64,000 nt of DNA, taken from the NCBI RefSeq assembly GCF_010119385.1, contig NZ_VFIE01000020.1, positions 175,623-239,622 on the forward strand, given 5' to 3'. Each line of letters opens with the position of its first letter. Position 1 is the first letter of the stretch. The translations under genes and the position numbers were made by a program. This DNA comes from Nesterenkonia haasae. GTDB lineage: Bacteria > Actinomycetota > Actinomycetes > Actinomycetales > Micrococcaceae. The notes under the pieces were generated by a model, which was not told the DNA's origin, did not search any database, and was given only the letters and a program-made list of their open reading frames with translations. This document shows positions 34,992 to 44,650 of this stretch, piece by piece.

Positions 34992-36076
34992 CAGCGGTCG
35001 ACTTCACCGCGGATGAACGCTTCGACCTTTTCGTGCGCTACAGAGTCGTGGAACTGCTCAGGCGGGGACTTCATGAAGTAACTTGAAGCAGAGAGCAGCG
35101 GCCCGCCAATGCCTCGGTCCAGGCCGATCTTGGCGGCCCGGACAGCATCAATGATGACGCCCGCCGAGTTCGGGGAATCCCATACTTCAAGCTTCAGCTC
35201 TATCGACAGAGGCGCATCACCGAAATTGCGGCCCTCTAACCGGATATAGGCCCATTTGCGGTCGTCCAACCACGGTACGTAGTCACTGGGGCCAATATGA
35301 ACATCCCGATCCGCTAGTTTCGCTGAGGTGTTCGAGGTGACCGCCTGGGTTTTGGAGACCTTCTTTGACGTCAGCCGGTCTGGTTGCAGCATGTTCATAA
35401 AGTCCATATTGCCGCCGAAGTTCAACTGGTAGGTGCGGTCCAGATGCACCCCGCGATCCTCCAACAGATGGGCGAGCTCACGGTGGGTGATGGTGGCTCC
35501 GACCTGAGATTTGATGTCATCGCCGACGATCGGCAGCCCTGCGTCGGTGAACTTCTGTGCCCATTCCGGTGTGCCTGCGATGAATACGGGTAGGGCGTTG
35601 ACGAATGCACAGCCAGCGTCAATGGCGGCCTGAGCATAGAATCGGGCGGCATCTTCTGAACCGACCGGCAGGTAGCAGACCACGACTTCTGCCCGGGCAT
35701 CTTTGAGAGCTGCGACGACGTCGACCGGGTCGAATGCTGACTCGTCGATCGTCTTCCGGTAATAATCACCGAGACCGTCCATGGTTGGACCGCGCTGAAC
35801 GTTGACGCTGCTGTAGGGCACATCGGCGAGCTTGATCGTGTTGTTCTCACTGGCGGTGATCGCTTCGGAGAGGTCTTTGCCGACCTTCTTGTCATCGACA
35901 TCGAACGCTGCCACGAACTTCACATCGCTGATGTGGTAATCACCGAAGCGCACGTGCATCAGTCCCGGCACGTCCTGATCGTCCTGGGCGTCCTTGTAGT
36001 ACTCAACTCCCTGAACCAGTGATGCTGCGCAGTTGCCGATGCCCACAAGAGCTACCCGGACCGGATTTTCTGACAC
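34991..36076 (-). CDS. ino1: inositol-3-phosphate synthase
   Basis: This 361-aa NAD-dependent enzyme converts glucose-6-phosphate to myo-inositol-3-phosphate, the route to mycothiol and phosphatidylinositol in actinobacteria. The start is GTG at 36076 ([20 protein letters not shown]), with a Rossmann GxGNxA motif and an AGGA upstream. The actinobacterial landmarks [12 protein letters not shown] and an S-K-T-Q-A-V-T-S segment are present. The length fits the shorter actinobacterial form. Confidence 0.95.
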   Translation of the reverse strand: MSENPVRVALVGIGNCAASLVQGVEYYKDAQDDQDVPGLMHVRFGDYHISDVKFVAAFDVDDKKVGKDLSEAITASENNTIKLADVPYSSVNVQRGPTMDGLGDYYRKTIDESAFDPVDVVAALKDARAEVVVCYLPVGSEDAARFYAQAAIDAGCAFVNALPVFIAGTPEWAQKFTDAGLPIVGDDIKSQVGATITHRELAHLLEDRGVHLDRTYQLNFGGNMDFMNMLQPDRLTSKKVSKTQAVTSNTSAKLADRDVHIGPSDYVPWLDDRKWAYIRLEGRNFGDAPLSIELKLEVWDSPNSAGVIIDAVRAAKIGLDRGIGGPLLSASSYFMKSPPEQFHDSVAHEKVEAFIRGEVDR

Positions 36077-36168
36077 GAAACCATTCCTTTCAATTGCTGC
36101 AGGTCGGAGGGCGCAGGACTGCCCCACTCCCGTAGTCGCTAGTCCCTGCTCATCATAGGCTGGGGTAT

Positions 36169-37536
36169 GTGACCAAGATGCTCCAGCCTATGTCAGACCC
36201 TTTGGTGGTCCACCTGTCAGACCGCTGGGGTGGTCCCACCGGCAGCCGAGCACGCCCCGGGCGCCGCCGAGTCTGGACCGCGGCTCGCATCCTGACGGCG
36301 CTGACTGCGCTGGGAGTCCTTCTGGCCCTGCTGACCTCCCAGTACTGCCGCATCAACGGCTGGGGCGGCACCGGGGTGTATCACTGGGGGTGTTATTCGG
36401 ATGTCTCAGCGCTGTGGTCCTCCCGGGACTTCGATCAACACCCCTGGGCGCCATTTCTGAGCTCGTACTCCGCCTTCGAATACCCAGCGTTGACGATGTT
36501 TCTGGCCTCCGTGTTGGCTGCCGCTACGCATGGGATAGACGCGGTGCTGGGGGGTACTGCTCTCGACTACTGGGGTGAACGCACAGGTTTACTGTATTGG
36601 GATGTGACGTTCCTCGCCGGCGCGCTGGCCTGGTTCGTTCTCACTCTGGCTGTGCTGAAGGCCGCCGGAACTCGACCGTGGAAGGCAGCCATTGTGGCCC
36701 TGTCGCCGGCCATCATCTTCGGCGTCGGGATCAATTGGGACATTTTCCCTGCGGCAACCCTGGCCCTGGCGGTGCTGTTCTGCCTGCGACGGAAGTGGCT
36801 GATTGCCGGAGTCCTGCTGGGGATTGGCGCGTCATTCAAGCTCTACCCCTTGCTCTTGCTGGGTGCTGTCTTCACCTTGGCCGCGCGAACCTATCTGCGG
36901 CGAGAGAGCCACGACGACGCCGTCCAGTGGGCGGATTGTGCCAAGTTGGCTCTGGGCGGGGTCCTCGCTTGGGCGCTGATCAACATCCCGGTCATGATGG
37001 GGAATTTTGGAGCCTGGGGCGAGTTCTATGTCTTCTCCGCTGAGCGTGGCGCCGGTTGGTCGTCCATCTGGCAGGTCTGGGGAGTGATGTCTGGCTCGCC
37101 GCTGCCGGCGGAGGCTGTCTCGGGTTGGAGCTTCGGTCTGTTCGCCGCCAGCTGCGCTGCAGTGCTGGTGATCGGTGTGACGGCTCGCCAGCGTCCCGAC
37201 GTCGTGCAGCTTCTGCTGCTGATCGCGGCAGCCTTCATGATCTTCAATAAGGTTTACTCACCACAGTTCATGCTGTGGTTGGTTCCGTTGATCGCTCTGG
37301 CCGGTCTGAGACTGCGTGACGTACTGATCTGGCACGCATTTCAGCTGTTGCACTTCTGGGCCATCTGGATGCACCTGGCGGCGCAGGTCAGCGAGGCCGA
37401 GCCGCAGCACCTCTTCGACGAAAACATCTACGTGGCCGCAGTGTTCGGCCACGTACTGTCAACGGTCTACATCTGCGCCATGGTCATTCGTAGGATGTAC
37501 CGGGCTCAGTCCGAGCCGGCATCGGTTCCCTGGTAA
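36169..37536 (+). CDS. GT87-type membrane glycosyltransferase
   Basis: This 455-aa membrane protein has about ten hydrophobic helices. The layout fits the GT87/DUF2029 group of polyprenol-phosphate-dependent mannosyl- or arabinosyltransferases: an extracytoplasmic CYSDVSALW loop with an acidic site after the first helix, and a short [12 protein letters not shown] segment near the C-terminus. It likely extends a cell-envelope glycolipid or polymer. The GTG at 36169 was used; ATGs at 36178 and 36190 are possible. It overlaps the end of the next gene, on the other strand, by 31 nt. Confidence 0.85.
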   Translation: MTKMLQPMSDPLVVHLSDRWGGPTGSRARPGRRRVWTAARILTALTALGVLLALLTSQYCRINGWGGTGVYHWGCYSDVSALWSSRDFDQHPWAPFLSSYSAFEYPALTMFLASVLAAATHGIDAVLGGTALDYWGERTGLLYWDVTFLAGALAWFVLTLAVLKAAGTRPWKAAIVALSPAIIFGVGINWDIFPAATLALAVLFCLRRKWLIAGVLLGIGASFKLYPLLLLGAVFTLAARTYLRRESHDDAVQWADCAKLALGGVLAWALINIPVMMGNFGAWGEFYVFSAERGAGWSSIWQVWGVMSGSPLPAEAVSGWSFGLFAASCAAVLVIGVTARQRPDVVQLLLLIAAAFMIFNKVYSPQFMLWLVPLIALAGLRLRDVLIWHAFQLLHFWAIWMHLAAQVSEAEPQHLFDENIYVAAVFGHVLSTVYICAMVIRRMYRAQSEPASVPW

Positions 37537-37829
37537 TCATCAACGATAGCCTCGTACTCAAAATCGCTGCCGTCTGTGGAGACGACCTCAACGGTGAACG
37601 ACCCTGCGCCGTGGGCGTCAGTGAAATCACAGGTCACGGTCTCGCCCTCTTCGACCTCCAAGTCACCGGGACAGTCCACTTCATGGGGAGCATCTTCAGG
37701 GTAGTCAGCGTCGAACTTGGATTCCAGCTCAGACTCCATCTCTGACTCAGACCACTGTCCTCCACAACCCGTCAGGCCGAGGGTGGCGACTGCCATCAGT
37801 GCGACTAGCGCTCGGTTGACGCTGTGCAT
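37506..37829 (-). CDS. DUF4333-type lipoprotein
   Basis: A 107-aa protein starts at the ATG at 37829, with AAGGAG nearby. It has a signal peptide ending in the lipobox L-T-G-C at about residue 22, followed by an acidic stretch (ESEMESELESKF). The C-terminal domain pairs Cys residues in VDCPGDL and TVTCDFT, as in DUF4333. The function is unknown. Its 3' end overlaps the GT87 gene by 31 nt, so the two transcripts converge. Confidence 0.82.
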   Translation of the reverse strand: MHSVNRALVALMAVATLGLTGCGGQWSESEMESELESKFDADYPEDAPHEVDCPGDLEVEEGETVTCDFTDAHGAGSFTVEVVSTDGSDFEYEAIVDDYQGTDAGSD

Positions 37830-37944
37830 TACGTGCTCCTTAGAAGTGGGGCCTCGATTGCAGAGGGCGATGAGGCGAATCGTGTGACTACCCCACATTA
37901 CAATGTTCAAAACCTGTCCGTGGGCTGGATGCTGCCCCAATGGA

Positions 37945-39369
37945 CTAAGGCTGTTCGGCAGCCCACTGTTTGAGCAGCGCTACCGCGGAGTCATGGGCCA
38001 CCGGCCCGTTCTCCATACGGTGATCGAGCAGAAATTTATATGCCTTACCCACCTGAGGTCCGGGCGGAATGTCTAGAATCTCCATGATCTGCTCTCCGTT
38101 CAGGTGAGGGCGGATCTTGGCCAGTTCCTCGTCCTGCTGCAGCTCACTGATCCGGGCCTCGAGATCGTCGTACGCATGGGCCAGCCGGGCAGACTTCTTC
38201 CGGTTCCTGGTGGTGACATCGGATCGGGTCAGCCGGTGCAGACGCTCCAACTGATCGCCAGCATCAGTGACATACCGGCGCACGGCGGAGTCGGTCCATC
38301 CCTGGTCTCCGTAGCCGTAGAACCGCATATGCAGTTCCACTAGCTGCGACACAGCCCGGATGCTCTCTTTGTCGAATTTCAGCGCCTGCATCCGTTTGCG
38401 TGCGAGCTTGGCCCCAACCACATCGTGGTGCCGGAAGCTCACTCCGCCACCGGGTTCGAAACGCCGTGTCTTGGGTTTGCCGATGTCATGCATCAGGGCG
38501 GCGAACCGCAGCACGAAGTCGGGCTGCGGAACTGGGCCGTCTGGGCCGGTCTCCAGCTCAACAGCCTGCTCCATTACCTGAAGGGAGTGTTGGTAGACGT
38601 CCTTATGCCGCCGGTGCTCGTCATCGGTGAGCTTCAGCGCGGGGATCTCAGGCAGCACAATATCGGCCAACCCGGTCTCGACCATGGTGTCGATTCCCGC
38701 CCGTGGATGCTTGCCGCAGATCAGCTTCACCAGCTCAGCCTGGATCCGCTCCGCGGAGACAATGCTCAGGCGGTCGGCCATATCAGTCATCGCCTCAAGC
38801 ACTGGCTCCGCCACCTGCAGGCCGAGCTGCGAGGCGAACCGGGCTGCGCGCATCATGCGCAGCGGATCGTCACTGAAGCTCTCCTGCGCCGTAGCTGGAG
38901 TGCGCAGCACTCCGCTGGCAAGGTCTCGTACACCGCCATGCGGGTCAACGAGTTCAAAGCTGGGCAGACGCAACGCCATGGAATTCACCGTGAAGTCCCG
39001 GCGAACCAGGTCCTCAGCCAGCGACTCGCCGAACTGCACTGTGGGTTTGCGGGAGGCCGGGTCATAGGCCTCAGAGCGGTAAGTGGTCACCTCCAGAGTG
39101 TGGCCACCGCGCCGAATTCCGATGGTGCCGAAGGCCCGGCCGATGTCCCAGTGGGCATCTGCCCATCCGCGTACAGCAGCAATAATCTGGTCAGGGGTCG
39201 CATCCGTGGTGAAATCAAGATCCGGAGACACACGGCCCAGGAAGAGATCGCGCACCGGGCCTCCCACCAGAGACAGGTCATGACCGGCGCGGGCGAACAC
39301 CTCTCCAAGCTCGACGACGACGTCGGGTATTTCGGCACCGGTAGGGAAGCCTTGGGGGAGGGAAACCAT
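37945..39369 (-). CDS. cca: CCA-adding tRNA nucleotidyltransferase
   Basis: The protein is 474 aa from the ATG at 39369; the open frame upstream to 39990 has no homology and overlaps the Nudix gene. The catalytic head has LVGGPVRDLFLGR and the metal pair in DLDFTT, then RRDFTVNSMAL. A C-terminal HD domain (MHDIGKPKTR and FRHHDVVGA) follows. It adds or repairs CCA on tRNA 3' ends; both tRNAs in this window lack an encoded CCA. Confidence 0.95.
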   Translation of the reverse strand: MVSLPQGFPTGAEIPDVVVELGEVFARAGHDLSLVGGPVRDLFLGRVSPDLDFTTDATPDQIIAAVRGWADAHWDIGRAFGTIGIRRGGHTLEVTTYRSEAYDPASRKPTVQFGESLAEDLVRRDFTVNSMALRLPSFELVDPHGGVRDLASGVLRTPATAQESFSDDPLRMMRAARFASQLGLQVAEPVLEAMTDMADRLSIVSAERIQAELVKLICGKHPRAGIDTMVETGLADIVLPEIPALKLTDDEHRRHKDVYQHSLQVMEQAVELETGPDGPVPQPDFVLRFAALMHDIGKPKTRRFEPGGGVSFRHHDVVGAKLARKRMQALKFDKESIRAVSQLVELHMRFYGYGDQGWTDSAVRRYVTDAGDQLERLHRLTRSDVTTRNRKKSARLAHAYDDLEARISELQQDEELAKIRPHLNGEQIMEILDIPPGPQVGKAYKFLLDHRMENGPVAHDSAVALLKQWAAEQP

Positions 39370-39411
39370 CACGCTGAACAGTTTTGCACATGCCCCAGTT
39401 AAAGTAGGTAC

Positions 39412-39957
39412 ATGACCAACGCGGAAACCGGAGGTGAACGGCGCACCCCCCTGACAGTGTCGATGGGTGCTCGCCGTGCCAACGGTTCGGCCCTGGGACG
39501 CTCCAGCCGTCACCTGCCCACGATCGAAGAAGTCAGTGCCGGCGGCGTCGTCATCACCCCGGCGGCCCACGGTTTTGATGTGGCGATCATCGCCCGTTAC
39601 AACCGTGGGGGCCGGTTGGAATGGTGCCTGCCGAAGGGACACCCAGAGGGTGATGAGAATTACGAGGAAGCGGCGGTCCGTGAGGTGGAGGAGGAGACCG
39701 GAATTGCCGGTTCGATCCTGACGAACCTCGGCAGCATCGAATACTGGTTCACCGTGCCCACCCACCGGGTGCATAAAACTGTCCATCACTTTCTTCTCGA
39801 GGCAGTGGGCGGTGAACTGACCATTGAGAAGGACCCCGACCATGAGGCGGTCGACGTTGCATGGGTGAACCTTGAGGACCTGGACCGAGTCCTTTCCTTC
39901 CCGAATGAGCGGCGCATCGTCAAGCTCGCCAGGCAGGTCATCCAGGACTCGTTGTGA
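39412..39957 (+). CDS. Nudix hydrolase
   Basis: The 181-aa protein has a complete Nudix box: Gly in GHPEGD, Glu seven residues on, then REVEEETGI. An N-terminal extension of about 40 residues precedes the domain. It is divergent from cca and 22 bp upstream of murJ, a common actinobacterial arrangement. The substrate is some nucleoside diphosphate derivative, not further specified. Confidence 0.92.
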   Translation: MTNAETGGERRTPLTVSMGARRANGSALGRSSRHLPTIEEVSAGGVVITPAAHGFDVAIIARYNRGGRLEWCLPKGHPEGDENYEEAAVREVEEETGIAGSILTNLGSIEYWFTVPTHRVHKTVHHFLLEAVGGELTIEKDPDHEAVDVAWVNLEDLDRVLSFPNERRIVKLARQVIQDSL

Positions 39958-39979
39958 GTACCAGCTATAGTCACCACCG

Positions 39980-41779
39980 ATGACCCCCACACCTTCTTCC
40001 TACCGTCCACGCCACCGGGGCGCGGCGCAGACTCCCAGGCGGCCCACCCAGGAGGCCGCCTCAGCGGAGCCCGCTGAGCAGGCCAGCAACGACGACGCCC
40101 CCGCCCACGTTCCCCGGTCAGGGATGGCAGCAGCTTCAACACTGATGGCCGCAGGTACCACCGTCTCGCGCGTGCTGGGGTTCGTTCGGACCGCTCTGCT
40201 GGGCATTGCCATCGGCGCGACCACCACGATGGCCGATGTGTTCGAAAAGGCCAACTCGATTCCCAACATCATTTACGTGCTGCTGGCTGGTGGCATGTTC
40301 AATGTGGTGCTCGTCCCGCAGCTCATCAAGGCTGCGAAGGCTCCCGATAAGGGGGCGGACTACACTTCACGGCTCCTTACGCTCACTGTGGTGGTCCTTG
40401 GGGCTGCCGCCCTGATCATCACCTTGGCGGCCTACCCGATCATCGCCGCGTTGACCTACGAATGGACTGATGCGCAGCTGGCCCTCGGAGCCGCCTTCGC
40501 GCTGTGGACCCTGCCGCAGATCTTCTTCTACGGGCTGTATGCGGTAGTCGGTCAGATCCTCAACGCCAACGCCAAGTTCGGCTGGTACATGTGGGCCCCG
40601 GTGTTGAACAACGTGATAGCCATTGGGTTCGTCGTCGTGTTCATCGTCAGCTTCGGCAGCTACTCCGCTGAGGGCAACCAAGCTGCGGAGTGGACCACCT
40701 CCCAAACAGTCGTTCTCGCCGGTGGTCACACCCTCGGGGTCATCATGCAGGCAGCGTTGCTGCTCTGGCCACTGTCCAAACTGGGCATCCCGCTGAAACC
40801 TAAATTCGGAATCCGTGGCCTCGGCCTAGAGCAGACTGGCAAGATCGCCCTGTGGACTCTGATCACGATGATGGTGGGTAACTTCTCCACCCTGCTGCAT
40901 ATGCGCCTGGTATCCGGTGCCACCGCTGTCCGCGAAGGATTGGAGGACGGGGCTGGGCTACCTGGTGAGTACGCGGCGAATATCGCCGAGCTGATTGTCC
41001 TGCTGCCCCATTCAGTGTTCGTGCTCTCCATTGCCACAGTGCTGTTCAACCAGATGACTGCCTCAATGCAGGACTCGGACTTCTCCTCCGCACGAGCGAC
41101 TCTCAACCGAGGTCTGCGGATCTTCGCTATTCCGGTGATGTTCTCCACAGTGGTTTTTGTGGTGCTGGCGGGCCCCATCGGTCGGCTTTTTGGGGGCAAT
41201 GATGCGGATTCGATTCTGGCGGGGGCCGCCATTGGGCAGCTCCTGCTGATCTACGCCGTAGGACTGCCCTTCCGTTCGGCTCAGTTCTACCTGATGCGAG
41301 CCTTCTACGCCGCTGAGGATGCCAAGACACCGATGATCGTGACGTGCATCCTTGCTCCGGTGGGTCTGATCATCACGTACACATGCGCCGCGCTGATACC
41401 GACCCAATATCTTCCGTATGTGGTGGTGACCCTGTTCAGTACCCTCAATATTGCTCGGACACTGATATTCCACCGGATCGCGGTGGCTCGGTGGGGTCCA
41501 TACGGCCTGGGCAGTGTGCTGCAGGCCTACATCAGTGCAGGCTTTGCCGCTCTTGCAGCAGGGTGTGCGGGCTTCTTAGTCCTGACACCCTTCGGTGGTT
41601 TCACCTGGGGCTTTGCATGGAACTCCATTGCCACAGCGGCAGTGACGTGCGGCGTCGTCGTCGCTGTCATGGGCCTGGTGTACTTCGTGGTGCTCAGGGC
41701 AGCCAAAGTGCGCGAGTTCGGTGAGTTTCTCGAACCTGTGGCTCGGCGCGTACCGGCACTGGCGCGCCTGGCACCATAA
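39980..41779 (+). CDS. murJ: lipid II flippase MurJ (MviN)
   Basis: This 599-aa protein has about 14-15 hydrophobic helices and a Pro/Ala-rich cytoplasmic N-terminus of about 45 residues. It matches the MurJ/MviN group: GTTVSRVLGFVRTALLG at the first helix, ANSIPNIIYVLLAGGMFNVV, and F-R-S-A-Q-F-Y-L-M-R-A-F-Y-A-x-E-D-A-K-T-P. It flips lipid II to the outer face for peptidoglycan synthesis. The pseudokinase that is fused to MurJ in mycobacteria is absent from this protein and appears to be a separate gene downstream. Confidence 0.95.
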   Translation: MTPTPSSYRPRHRGAAQTPRRPTQEAASAEPAEQASNDDAPAHVPRSGMAAASTLMAAGTTVSRVLGFVRTALLGIAIGATTTMADVFEKANSIPNIIYVLLAGGMFNVVLVPQLIKAAKAPDKGADYTSRLLTLTVVVLGAAALIITLAAYPIIAALTYEWTDAQLALGAAFALWTLPQIFFYGLYAVVGQILNANAKFGWYMWAPVLNNVIAIGFVVVFIVSFGSYSAEGNQAAEWTTSQTVVLAGGHTLGVIMQAALLLWPLSKLGIPLKPKFGIRGLGLEQTGKIALWTLITMMVGNFSTLLHMRLVSGATAVREGLEDGAGLPGEYAANIAELIVLLPHSVFVLSIATVLFNQMTASMQDSDFSSARATLNRGLRIFAIPVMFSTVVFVVLAGPIGRLFGGNDADSILAGAAIGQLLLIYAVGLPFRSAQFYLMRAFYAAEDAKTPMIVTCILAPVGLIITYTCAALIPTQYLPYVVVTLFSTLNIARTLIFHRIAVARWGPYGLGSVLQAYISAGFAALAAGCAGFLVLTPFGGFTWGFAWNSIATAAVTCGVVVAVMGLVYFVVLRAAKVREFGEFLEPVARRVPALARLAP

Positions 41780-41856
41780 TCAACTCTGAGTACACAGGTA
41801 TCCCCGGTAGGCTTAGCCATCGACGATTCTGATAAGCACACCGGGAGGAACAGCTC

Positions 41857-43116
41857 GTGCCCCAGCCGTTAGGCATCGGCGATGTGGTGGGCGGTCGCTA
41901 CCGCATCACCCGCCATGTGGTGACCTCGGCCGACCAGGACATAGTCTTCCAGGCGACCGACCAGGTCCTCGGCCGCGAGGTCTCTGTCCTGCTGGCTTCC
42001 CGCGCAAACGCTAAGCAGGTCGCCACCTCGGCGAAGGAGCTTGCCACTGGCGACCGCCACTCCGAGGTAGAGGTTTTGGACCTCGGTCTTGCTGAGGATC
42101 GCACCTTCCTGATCTCCACACTGGTCGACCCGAATAACCTCCTGGACCTGGTGGTGCCTGACAGTGCTCCCTTCGTGGAGCCTTACTACACCGACTCACT
42201 GGGCTCAGAGCTCTTCGGACGTTCGCGGGAGATGCAGCCCCAGACCTATGAGGACGACGCCGAGTACTACGCGCGTCTCCACGCCGGACGGGCCACTGGC
42301 GAAAGGGAACAGCGCAGGCGCGACCGCAGGCCCGCGTTCTTGGACAAAGTGACCCCCGCTCATCGGACCTCTCGTGTTCCTGAGCCGCAGCACACGCAAG
42401 CCGAGTTGGAATCAGCGCTCGAGTCGGCCGGCGATGCTCATGGCCTGAGCATCTCTCAAGAGATCAGCCGAATTGAGTTTTCGTTACGATCCGATCTGAG
42501 TGAAGTGAGTGTGGATTCCTCAGGTGATTCCGTTGAGGACATCATTTCAGCCGTACGGCAGGGAGCTGCGCAGCGGGAGCATTCCCCCGCCGCTGAACCT
42601 GGCAATACCCACGCGGGCGAGTCGGTGTCCGCAGATGCGCCGTTCGACGTCTCTGCCCCGCAGGACTCCGTCGTTGAGCCGTCACAACCAGCTGAGCATC
42701 AGTCCGTGCACGTCGACGCGCGCTCAGACTCTCCGCAGCCAGGCGTGGGCGAGCTCATTGCCGAGGGCGAAGAGGTAGTCGATGACCCGCCCGCAGAGCC
42801 ACTTGAAGAGTATGACCGGCACAACCTTGACCGGCTCACCCAGACGAGCGCTGCGGAGAACTCGAGAACCGGACCTTCCGGTTCCATGGACCCCACAGAA
42901 GGCGCAGGGGCTTCGCAGGATCCGGCAAGCTTCACAAGTCTGATCAGTGCCGTGAGGACAAACTCCCCCACAGCGTTTCCCTCAGCTGGTTCAAAGACAG
43001 ACGCTCAGAGGGATGAGCAGACCTCCCCACAGCTCAGCCGCTGGATCGCCGCCGGGGTTCTTGGCATTCTTATCCTGGTAGCTGCCATCATCGTGTTCAT
43101 AACTCTCACGAGCTGA
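41857..43116 (+). CDS. kinase-like N-lobe protein with C-terminal membrane anchor
   Basis: A 419-aa protein starts at GTG 41857, with GGGAGG 8 nt upstream. Residues about 6-105 resemble the N-lobe of a Ser/Thr-kinase fold ([14 protein letters not shown]...DIVFQATD...REVSVLLA), but the catalytic loop HRD and the DFG motif are absent. A long acidic, low-complexity region follows, and one membrane helix lies near residues 395-417. In mycobacteria MviN carries a fused pseudokinase that recruits an FHA protein; this gene may be a separated version. The assignment rests on position and weak similarity. Confidence 0.7.
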   Translation: MPQPLGIGDVVGGRYRITRHVVTSADQDIVFQATDQVLGREVSVLLASRANAKQVATSAKELATGDRHSEVEVLDLGLAEDRTFLISTLVDPNNLLDLVVPDSAPFVEPYYTDSLGSELFGRSREMQPQTYEDDAEYYARLHAGRATGEREQRRRDRRPAFLDKVTPAHRTSRVPEPQHTQAELESALESAGDAHGLSISQEISRIEFSLRSDLSEVSVDSSGDSVEDIISAVRQGAAQREHSPAAEPGNTHAGESVSADAPFDVSAPQDSVVEPSQPAEHQSVHVDARSDSPQPGVGELIAEGEEVVDDPPAEPLEEYDRHNLDRLTQTSAAENSRTGPSGSMDPTEGAGASQDPASFTSLISAVRTNSPTAFPSAGSKTDAQRDEQTSPQLSRWIAAGVLGILILVAAIIVFITLTS

Positions 43117-43186
43117 TTGGAATATCCCGCCGCAGACACCTGTTGGCTACATCGACACCTTTCGATACATCAAGGACGTACTTATT

Positions 43187-44188
43187 GTGACTCACCAAAC
43201 CCCCGACCAGGTACACGACGTCATCATTATTGGCTCAGGGCCCGCCGGATACACTGCTGCTGTCTACACGGCCCGTGCCAATCTGAGCCCCATCATGCTG
43301 GCTGGCTCAGTCACAGCTGGCGGTGAGCTCATGAATACCACCGATGTGGAGAACTTCCCCGGTTTCCCTGAGGGAGTCATGGGGCCTGACCTCATGATGA
43401 ACATGGAAGCCCAGGCCCGCCGATTCGGAGCCGACATCCGCCACGAAGACGCCACTGCACTGCGGCTGGACGCTCCTATCAAGGAGATCACACTTGGCTC
43501 CGGAGGAACCCTCCACGCACGCTCTGTCATTCTCGCGACAGGTTCCGCCTACCGAGAGCTCGGCGTTCCGGGAGAGAAGCAACTTTCAGGCCACGGGGTT
43601 AGTTGGTGCGCGACCTGTGATGGGTTCTTCTTCCGTGATCAGGTGATTGCCGTCGTCGGGGGTGGAGATTCGGCGATGGAGGAAGCTCTCTTCCTCACCA
43701 AGTTCGCCTCCAAGGTGTACGTCATCCACCGCAGAGACTCTCTCCGGGCCTCCCAAATCATGGCCGATCGGGCGAAGGCCAATGAAAAGATCGAATTCAT
43801 CTGGGACACCGAAGTCACCGAGGTTCGCGGAGACGGTAAGGTCAACCAACTCGGGGTACGCAACCTTGTCACCCGTCAAGAGTCAACGCTTGACGTGACA
43901 GGTCTCTTTGTTGCAATTGGTCATGACCCACGAGTCCAGTTGTTCGCAGACCAAGTCGACCTCACCCCAGAAGGCACTGTCCAAGTAGACGGACGAACCT
44001 CACGGACGTCATTGCCCGGAGTCTTCGCCGCAGGCGATGTCCTCGATCCCCACTACCGTCAAGCCATCACCGCAGCTGGCTCAGGCTGCGTAGCTGCCCT
44101 GGATGTTGAAGAATATCTGGCTGACACCGCCGACACCGACGCCGCAGAAGCAGACCAGTCACACAAGGTTAATGTCGCCGCCGGCTGA
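43187..44188 (+). CDS. trxB: thioredoxin reductase
   Basis: The 333-aa flavoprotein reduces thioredoxin with NADPH. It has the FAD motif [12 protein letters not shown], the redox pair in WCATCDGFF, the NADPH motif [10 protein letters not shown], and a C-terminal FAD motif [15 protein letters not shown] at 43187 is the start, with AAGGA upstream. It is followed by its partner trxA after 37 bp. Confidence 0.97.
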   Translation: MTHQTPDQVHDVIIIGSGPAGYTAAVYTARANLSPIMLAGSVTAGGELMNTTDVENFPGFPEGVMGPDLMMNMEAQARRFGADIRHEDATALRLDAPIKEITLGSGGTLHARSVILATGSAYRELGVPGEKQLSGHGVSWCATCDGFFFRDQVIAVVGGGDSAMEEALFLTKFASKVYVIHRRDSLRASQIMADRAKANEKIEFIWDTEVTEVRGDGKVNQLGVRNLVTRQESTLDVTGLFVAIGHDPRVQLFADQVDLTPEGTVQVDGRTSRTSLPGVFAAGDVLDPHYRQAITAAGSGCVAALDVEEYLADTADTDAAEADQSHKVNVAAG

Positions 44189-44225
44189 GCCTGAATTAAT
44201 GACCCCTGAATGAAAGGACAACATC

Positions 44226-44549
44226 ATGGCTGAGATCAAAGCCGTTACCGACGCTAGCTTTGAGGACGATGTGCTCAAGGCCGACAAGACTATCCTGGTC
44301 GACTTCTGGGCTGAATGGTGCGGTCCGTGCCGCGCCCTGGGACCCGAGCTTGAGAAGCTCGCTGATGAGCACGCCTCAAAGATCGAGGTGGTCAAACTGA
44401 ACGTCGATGAGAATCCAGGAACTGCCGCCAAGTACGGCATCACCTCTATTCCTGCGGTCTTCGCTTTCAACGAAGGGGAGAAGGTGCACGCCTCCATCGG
44501 CGCTAAACCAAAGCCAGCCCTTGAGCAGGAGTTCGCCGAGTGGCTCTAG
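44226..44549 (+). CDS. trxA: thioredoxin
   Basis: This 107-aa protein has the active site WCGPC within DFWAEWCGPCRALGPE and the cis-Pro region TSIPAVFAF. It is a cytosolic disulfide reductase recycled by TrxB. AAAGGA upstream supports the start. A hairpin terminator overlapping a parS site follows. Confidence 0.98.
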   Translation: MAEIKAVTDASFEDDVLKADKTILVDFWAEWCGPCRALGPELEKLADEHASKIEVVKLNVDENPGTAAKYGITSIPAVFAFNEGEKVHASIGAKPKPALEQEFAEWL

Positions 44550-44577
44550 TCGCACGCCCTGATCAACGGCTGTAGCC

Positions 44578-44591
44578 GTTTCACGTGAAAC
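44578..44591. other. parS site 1 (GTTTCACGTGAAAC)
   Basis: This exact 14-bp parS palindrome lies just after trxA. Its right arm overlaps the stem of the terminator at 44588-44622. It is a ParB binding site for chromosome segregation. Confidence 0.95.
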
Positions 44592-44622
44592 GCCCCCCTG
44601 AGTATGCGTCAGGGGGGCGTTT
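44588..44622. terminator. terminator hairpin between trxA and parB
   Basis: A 14-bp perfect stem (AAACGCCCCCCTGA and its complement) with a 7-nt loop ends in GTTT. It can serve trxA and the convergent parB. Confidence 0.85.
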
Positions 44623-44650
44623 CTGTATCGAAAAGTACTCTCTGTCCTGT

